Source: Lichtheimia corymbifera B2541
Taxonomy: Eukaryota > Mucoromycota > Mucoromycetes > Mucorales > Lichtheimiaceae
Length of the DNA stretch: 64,000 bases
Direction of reading: 5' to 3'
Assembly (NCBI GenBank): GCA_000697475.1
Contig: JNEU01000826.1
Location: 124,001-188,000 of the forward strand
In this document: piece by piece, positions 58,197-64,000 of the stretch
Layout of the letters: the number at the start of each line of letters is the position of its first letter
Numbering within the stretch: position 1 is the first letter of the stretch
Translations under genes and position numbers: made by a program
Notes under the pieces: model-generated
Seen by the model: only the letters and a program-made list of their open reading frames with translations
What the model was told of the DNA's origin: nothing
Database searches by the model: none

Positions 58197-58472
58197 TCAG
58201 GCACAGTAGATTTCACCATCTTCATTTTGTTGCTTGTAACCATTGCAGCATGGAGCCAGGACGAGCTTGTTACCGCTATCGACGCAGCAAAACTTGCCTT
58301 GACCGCAAATAAGGCCTTCTGAAGCATCGCAATCAGTGTCGGTTTCGCATTGATTAGTCACTGCACCAGCATCGGTATCATCAATTTCGGTGTTGTCAGC
58401 AGCAACGACAGCGGTGGCAAAGAGCATGGCACCAAGGAAAAGACTTGAGATGGAAAGGAACTTCATTGTCAC
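58197..58472 (-). CDS. Small secreted Cys-rich protein
   Basis: Single exon, 89-91 residues; MKFLSISSLFLGAMLFATAV is a clear signal peptide (start at 58466 preferred over 58472). The mature part has eight to nine cysteines: NQCETDTDCDASEGLICGQG, KFCCVDSGNK, LAPCCNGYKQ, EIYCA. The C-x5-C..C..CC..CC..C arrangement recalls small disulfide-rich secreted proteins (colipase/Dickkopf-like or hydrophobin-sized), but I cannot assign a family. It ends 98 bp from the convergent kinase gene stop. Confidence 0.7.
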   Translation of the reverse strand: MTMKFLSISSLFLGAMLFATAVVAADNTEIDDTDAGAVTNQCETDTDCDASEGLICGQGKFCCVDSGNKLVLAPCCNGYKQQNEDGEIYCA

Positions 58473-59470
58473 TGGAAAGATATGGGTTTCGAATGTATTG
58501 GATGGGCTACCTTTTTATATTTTGGATTGAAAAGGTGATGGTGGCATTGACAAGCAGCGGATGAAAGGAAATCCCCTCAGGGGCACATCCCCTATTTTTC
58601 TGTAGTCGAATGTCTCGACCCTGGCGTATATCCACACGCTCTTGTTGCGGCAAAAAACTCACAACCATGAAGGTTGAAGGTTTGTAAAAAGGGATGTTTA
58701 ATAAAACACATGGTGTTTAGGAGTGGCTGGTCAATTGCAACTGCGCTTATCAAAGGGATGATCATTGCTGTACACCACATCATAATGTATATCCGAGGGA
58801 TGAAGCTCCTCCATGTTGGATCTTTAACAAAAGCTGATCATATCATCCTTATCAAAATAATTGTCATGATGGAGGAAGGGGACCACGGATGCTTGTGTTC
58901 GTAATGAAACGTATAATGAACAAGGTCTGTGAGATGGCGTTTACTTTGAAGAGATGTCTTTCTATCGATCTACCCCCGAGTACTATATATAGAATGAAGC
59001 TTTTCTTTTGTATATATACAATATGATTACATGAACCGACCTATATACACGATCATTACAACTGAGTATTACTGTAACACAGGATTCATGCAACTGCTAC
59101 AAGCTGCTTTATTTGTACCCATTTACAACATTCAACATTATACATCAAATAAAAGGTAGTAGGTACTTAATGCAAGGTATTGCAGCTGGTTAAGAGTCCA
59201 AATATGACGATGCAAGGGCTGGGTCAAGGTGAATGAATGCTACAAACCATGATCGATTAATCTCTATCCCGTTGCCAATGTAGGCCCATACCACCTCAAA
59301 AAATCGATATCTTTGCTCTATCCCATTGTCAGTGTAGACCATATCCCCTCTCAAAAATGTTACCTATGCCATCCTCGTCTTGAACAATAAAAAAACGGCT
59401 TGAAAATGGTCAAAAATTTGGAAAACCCAAAAAATCTCGTTGTTTTTTCGGTTTTCTCTTCAAATATCTT
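58473..59470. other. Intergenic region, no gene seen
   Basis: About 1 kb, AT-rich. Near 59257-59360 a ~45-bp imperfect direct repeat occurs (TCTATCCCGTTGCCAATGTA and TCTATCCCATTGTCAGTGTA). No supported gene. Confidence 0.5.
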
Positions 59471-59543
59471 CGCCCAGTAGGGGGCTCGAACCCCTGACAT
59501 TTCGGTTAAAAGCCGAACGCTCTACCGACTGAGCTAACCGGGC
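59471..59543 (-). tRNA. tRNA-Lys(UUU)
   Basis: A 73-nt cloverleaf on the minus strand. The acceptor stem is GCCCGGT paired with ACTGGGC (one G-T pair), with discriminator G. The D arm is GCTCAGTCGGTAGAGC, the anticodon stem TTCGG/CCGAA with loop CTTTTAA (anticodon TTT at 59508-59510), and the T arm AGGGGTTCGAGCCCCCT. No intron; CCA not encoded. The A box and B box are intact. The nearest T-run on this strand is about 37 nt past the 3' end. Confidence 0.97.
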
Positions 59544-61009
59544 GCTCCTGTCTGCCTTTACAGGATTGAAATGATCAACAAAAGAACTTCCAAATCGAAA
59601 AATCCATCAAAAGCACTTAATACGGGTATTAATCGACAGCGGAGCATCTTTGGCGTCTTTTGCGCTGTTTTCGAAGGCATTTGGGAGGGTGTGTTAGGTA
59701 TAATTTGAATAAAAGTAGCGGTAAAGATATGAAGGTAGTACTTGAAACCCAGAGATAGGCATGTCTATATCACCCCGAAAGCACAAAATCCCATGTAGCA
59801 AAAGGACGATCGATCGCAGAATCAGGTCAAATATCGCAAGACATCAAGGAAGACAAGCAACAAAACAATAACAAAGGACTGTGTCATTTATCATTACAAG
59901 AATGCGATGTTGTATTTCAAGTGTCAATACATCTCCGAATAAAATAGACAGAAGAGTCTCACAGCGACCACACTTATCGCGCTAGAGGACAGGACACCGC
60001 ATTCCCATATACATTCAGGATTCATCACACAACGAGTCCATCATCTCATGTATCGCAACATCCTCATATGCAAAAGCTCATCTCCATATAGTACCATCAC
60101 ATAACCATTATAGAAACATATATAAGACACGTTGTATTTGTAGCTGGTAACAGCATAATATTTGAACTATATATTTGATTCTCAACGTATCCTATCTACT
60201 ATATCTATATCTCATGGGTCATATGACCCCCATTGTGAGGGATGGGGTTGGGATGGAGGAGTAAGCAGGAACGTAGAACGTGCTAGGTGCCTTCCAACAA
60301 GGATCAGGATGAAGATGAGGAAGATAAGGGACGTCTGTTGGGTCGGGACAGCAGTACAATGGCAGAATTTGATGGGACAGAGGAAGAGATATAGCTGACT
60401 GATGAGTTATTGGTTTAAGAAAATAGGTATTGTCAATGATACTAGATGGATAACGGATATATACGAGAATGAAGCAAAGAAAGATGATATGAATGTATAT
60501 GCCTAAAACAAGGACACATGTCAAACTTGATGGAAAGGTCAGATGCTATAAAGTATCGTGTCTAAAGGGCTACCATATCAACGACGGATGATTCCTCCTT
60601 CAGCTGAAAGGAAGTGTTTTGTAGGCGATCGTGGATTGTTGAGGACGATAAGATGCAAAGATAAAAAAGGAACCTGTTTGACAGGTTCCACAACGGATGA
60701 TGATGATGATGATGATGATGGTAGTTGCCATGGGATAGCGTGTCAATACGATAATTGTATGCACCAGCGTTCACGATGATAACGTCAAGACCAAGTTGAC
60801 AATGGAGACATAAGAACAAAGGCTCTTTTTCCACGCGTTGTATATACCCAGATCCTTCCATCAAATGCACTAAATCAATAACCATAGTCCATTCCCATTC
60901 CCATATCCTTTCATCCCACGTGCCGAACTGTATTCCATATTCATATTCATAATCGTACTCATAAGAGGTCGCATGTATTGAGTAAGAGATGCTACACGTA
61001 ATTAGGGCT
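59544..61009. other. Gene-poor region, no gene seen
   Basis: About 1.5 kb without a credible frame. It includes a perfect short hairpin at 60671-60691 and a (GAT)n run at 60697-60720. Confidence 0.5.
60671..60691. other. Perfect inverted repeat, 9-bp stem and 3-nt loop
   Basis: GGAACCTGT, TTG, ACAGGTTCC, preceded by an A-rich run (AAAGATAAAAAA) and followed by a GAT microsatellite. It would form a stable hairpin in RNA or cruciform in DNA. No associated gene recognised. Confidence 0.6.
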
Positions 61010-61760
61010 GCTTCTATATAATGGCTATCTGCTGTTCGCGTAAAAAAAGCTGCAAGAGATGTTGTTGCAAGTAACTTGAGACAATGGAGTAAAGGCCTTG
61101 CTAACGGCAGCTGTTGTTACAATTGAGTGTGGCAGAAGAGTGTACAAGAGAACGTGCAGTGTCGAGGACTTGCTTGGTCGGTTTCCGTCACAGCTCAACC
61201 AGGTGAAGATTGCATGTAGATAGCTGATATGGCATCATCCATTGTAATCCGTATGTAATGAAGCAAGTTGCTGTACGTAAATAGAGTTGCTTTTATACAA
61301 TGGCCACCTGCTGTCCCCATAAAACAGGCTGTAATGCATGTTGCTGCAAGTAAGAACGCTGTTTGAGACACTGATAATGGCAACTGCTGTTATGTTTGGT
61401 CGTGGCAGAGAAGCGTCAAGAGCGTGTGTTGTAGTAGAGTGACAAGGCCGTGAACACTGTGTGAGGCAATGGAGTAAAGATCTCACTAATAGCAACTGCT
61501 GGAATGAATGCTGTTGCAATTGGTTGATGGTAGAGGTGTGTGTTGTGTCAAGAGACGCACGCGTTGTCGTGGGGTGCACACACCATGAGCTTGCCATTCA
61601 GTCAAACATAAATAGGATCAAGGCAACTGTAGGATTGACATGATGGGTTGAAGCAGGACAGTCGTTCGCAGGTTGTAGTTGTAGCTTGAATGGGCAACAG
61701 TTGAGAATGGGTGGAAGAGTAGATAAGGTGTTGTGAAAGAGCTGGAAATCAAATAGGTCA
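61010..61760 (-). mobile_element. Dispersed repeat, two overlapping partial copies
   Basis: Same family as 46592-47460, reversed. GTTGCAAGTAACTTGAGACA and GTGTACAAGAGAACGTGCAG occur in a first partial copy (61010-61190). The second, longer one (61230-61760) has GGGGTGCACACACCATGAGC and GGGCAACAGTTGAGAATGGG. The internal blocks AACTGCTG and GTGGCAGA recur twice, showing a nested or tandem partial duplication. Confidence 0.65.
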
Positions 61761-62282
61761 GACATACTCCCACTGTTATTACACTGAGGCCATCAAATTA
61801 CCCTCCACGCACCATCCACTCAAACACACTACACACCCATCACCATCACCACCATCTTCATGATAGACAATAGATACACGTAAATAAAAGGAATGATCCC
61901 ACATATAGCAAAAGGGGGTGTGTCATTTTACACTTTTACTGATAATGATGACAACAACAACAGCCATTGCCTTTAGTACTATTATGCAGGATAGAAAAAG
62001 ATGGTTGAAAGAAGCCTAACACACTAAATATCATGGTAAAAGTAGCCCTTATTTCGGTGTTATTGTTTATAAGCATGTACTTCTGTTATTGTCCAAATGC
62101 GATAAGATGTGGGTGCCCCAGTGGGACCAATATAGGTGCTTTTGATAACTCTGATTTTTGCCCAGGTCTTGAGTAGTTTTATGAGTCGACTAGGCAACAG
62201 CAGGTCAGCTCTTTGCACATAATAACTAGCACCTTTTCCACTTACTTGGTATTGTTGAATAGATGTTGCCACACAAGTGGCT
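61761..62282. other. Intergenic/3' region of the last gene
   Basis: No clear gene. A minus-strand frame just after the stop (62060-62272) contains a GTAAGT donor-like site, so an alternative 3' exon of the neighbouring gene cannot be excluded. Confidence 0.4.
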
Positions 62283-64000
62283 CTATTCCTCTTTGCAAAT
62301 GACCAACAAGGCTTTGAAATGTGTCACCTTTGGTGCATCCACTGGAGCCGTACAAACGTCGAAAGGTGAATTTCCATGGGCAAACCACATTTGTTCTAGG
62401 TAAATTCGGCCAAGCCGCTCATAAGTGAACCGTTGATCTTGGGAGAGGCCCAATTCTTCAACTATTGGCGCGCGTAGCACACGCCCTGCATATGCGACTG
62501 TACGGGCAAAAACAGGAAAGACAATATCTCGAGACTGCTGCAAGATCTCCCAATCATAGATTTCACACAAAGGTTGAAAAAGGCTTCCGTCAGTATTTTT
62601 AAGCACCTATACAATGATTACTGTGTTAGAATACACACACAAGAAATGCTCTGATGAATAAATGTCACTTACAACAGCATGAACGTTGACTTCGGTATCA
62701 TAGTCAAGGTAGTAGCGCCCAGCAGGAGTATTGATATAAAAATGTCCTCCTCTGCGTTGGTCTGTTCCATCGGGGTGCAGGTACACCGACATGTTGATCT
62801 TTTTACTCTTGTTGACATAGACCAAAGATCTTTCGAACCTTGTAATCGGCTCAATATCAGAGTTTTCATGTAGCAAATTGGCCCTACGATACGCTTCACG
62901 TGATGCATCATTTGGGGTAAATCCTCGGTCCAACCCCTTTCTCCGAATACGGGACATCCTTTCCGATATTGATCGTAATACATGATCAGGTCCTCCTTCC
63001 ATGCATTTCCGCCAATCCAGCCTTCAGGTGAGACACCTTGGATGAGTCCAGAACGGGTTTGTGTGCTTGTCAACCCCGGTAAAGGTTCTGCATCCTGACT
63101 ACAGTGTCCAAGGATTGAATGATAGATGCTTGCACCTTCATGCAAATTGGCAAAGAAGGTTCTCCACTCGCTATTCAAATTTGGGTGGTGCAAATGGGAT
63201 TGGTAGCCACGCAACCTTCTCACCAAAGGATAGTTGAGTCGTTCCAAAGATCGGCACTGACCCATACGTTCGTCTGAATTTGGTGCACCTTGAGCATAAC
63301 CATAATGACCAACATTTACTTGTACCGAGGCACGTCCAGCAATAACACCAGTGATTGCATCAAATTTAAAACCAGGCGCAGGATCACCACGTAGCATTGC
63401 ACGTAAAACAGCCTTCTCTGATCTGCCTTTTATAATGAAGATAAAGAAGAAGGTTAGTTCAATGCGATGTGGATTAAAAAATCACACTTACTTATTGTTG
63501 TTTCATGGATGATATTCTGCACTTGAATGCTAGCTTGATTAAACACTTGCGTAAACCCTTTCTTATCCTCAAGTCTTGTCGCCATGTTGATGGCCTTAAC
63601 GCAAAAAGCCCGTGTGCCTTGTTGGACTTGAGCATTAGGATCATTTGCCAACGGTAAACAACAACTTGCAAGCAACAATGTTCTGCACCAAGTCAACAGC
63701 ATGAAGCGGAGTATCCTCACATCACCACACCCATAGGAAACATAGCCGGGATACAGGTGAGGAACGACAATGTGCATTTGTGCAGGGTCTTCACCGTCTG
63801 GAGCATCCAACGCAAAATCCAAATCACCACTGCTTAAGAATGGCTTCCCCGTATTTTCCAAGTACTCATCTAAAGCCAAAGAATAGCTAATATCATAATA
63901 CTGGTTAATGCTTTACATGGAAAGATGTAAACTATTATAATAGTATTTACCTTCCCCGATAATTTGAAAATGCTGTTGCATGTGGATCAAAACCAAGGGT
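62283..64000 (-). CDS. Unrecognised protein, partial (5' end beyond window), possible frameshift
   Basis: Exons from the right edge: an upstream exon to about 63952 (HMQQHFQIIGE), joined to DEYLENTGKPFLSSGDLDFA; then a 63.4-62.65 kb exon; then a last exon ending TAG at 62283-62285. Protein pieces include PHLYPGYVSYGCGDVRILRF, a hydrophobic MLLTWCRTLLLASCCLPLAN, FKFDAITGVIAGRASVQVNV, SREAYRRANLLHENSDIEPI, HPDGTDQRRGGHFYINTPAG and RFTYERLGRIYLEQMWFAHG. Near 63000 the evident protein changes frame (QTRSGLIQGV in one frame, ERMSRIRRKGLDRGFTPNDA in another). The only phase-compatible intron I find is 41 bp (GTGTCTCACC to ATGGAAG), shorter than others here, so a frameshift or assembly error is possible. 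I know no homologous family. Confidence 0.55.

Overview
The window is nuclear DNA of a filamentous fungus. Genes carry many short GT-AG introns of about 50-100 bp. The products are eukaryotic: PCNA, the SNX8-type nexin Mvp1, an Rvs161-like BAR protein, SERRATE/ARS2, a DYRK kinase, a GPI-type chitin deacetylase and PDR-type ABC transporters. A FANCL-type Fanconi E3 ligase, a chitin deacetylase and very gene-dense housekeeping stretches suggest an early-diverging lineage, most likely Mucoromycota (Mucorales). That placement is inferred from gene content; I could not run a phylogeny.

Layout. 0-7.3 kb: the end of a Gln-rich Ssn6/Cyc8-like corepressor, MVP1, PCNA, a secreted Asp/Lys-repeat protein and a mitochondrial-type hot-dog thioesterase. 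7.4-10.1 kb: a tandem triplication carrying a small secreted Cys-rich gene in three states (open, stop-interrupted, relic). 10.1-14.5 kb: a membrane-anchored monothiol glutaredoxin, FANCL, and a SANT/Myb-like gene sharing a 113-bp divergent promoter with FANCL. 14.7-33.9 kb: two paralogous full-size PDR/ABCG transporters on the minus strand, separated by about 9 kb holding a doubtful multi-exon membrane gene and a repeat island with a palindrome of about 2.9 kb. 34.5-41.5 kb: BAR protein, chitin deacetylase and ARS2. 41.6-48.5 kb: an accessory island between the convergent genes ARS2 and apyrase, containing an F-box gene, a HET-domain gene, a dispersed repeat and inverted duplicate copies of both flanking gene ends. 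48.5-58.5 kb: apyrase, a transcription factor with two Zn2Cys6 clusters, a DYRK2/Pom1-class kinase and a small secreted protein. 59-62 kb: tRNA-Lys(UUU) in a gene-poor stretch and another copy of the dispersed repeat. 62.3 kb to the end: part of an unrecognised gene running off the window.

The most notable signal is at 40.9-49.0 kb. The order is ARS2 tail (+), inserted DNA, apyrase tail copy (+), HET gene, ARS2 tail copy (-), inserted DNA, apyrase tail (-). This A-L-R'-M'-L'-R-B arrangement is what an inversion through staggered breaks leaves: inverted duplications at both breakpoints, with both flanking genes kept intact. Other signals are the palindrome centred near 27.08 kb, three GC-AG introns (PCNA, thioesterase, ABC transporter A), a 91-bp near-identical intron-spanning tract shared by the two transporters, and the double Zn2Cys6 protein. 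Everything here was read by eye; identities and splice sites need computation and transcript data.
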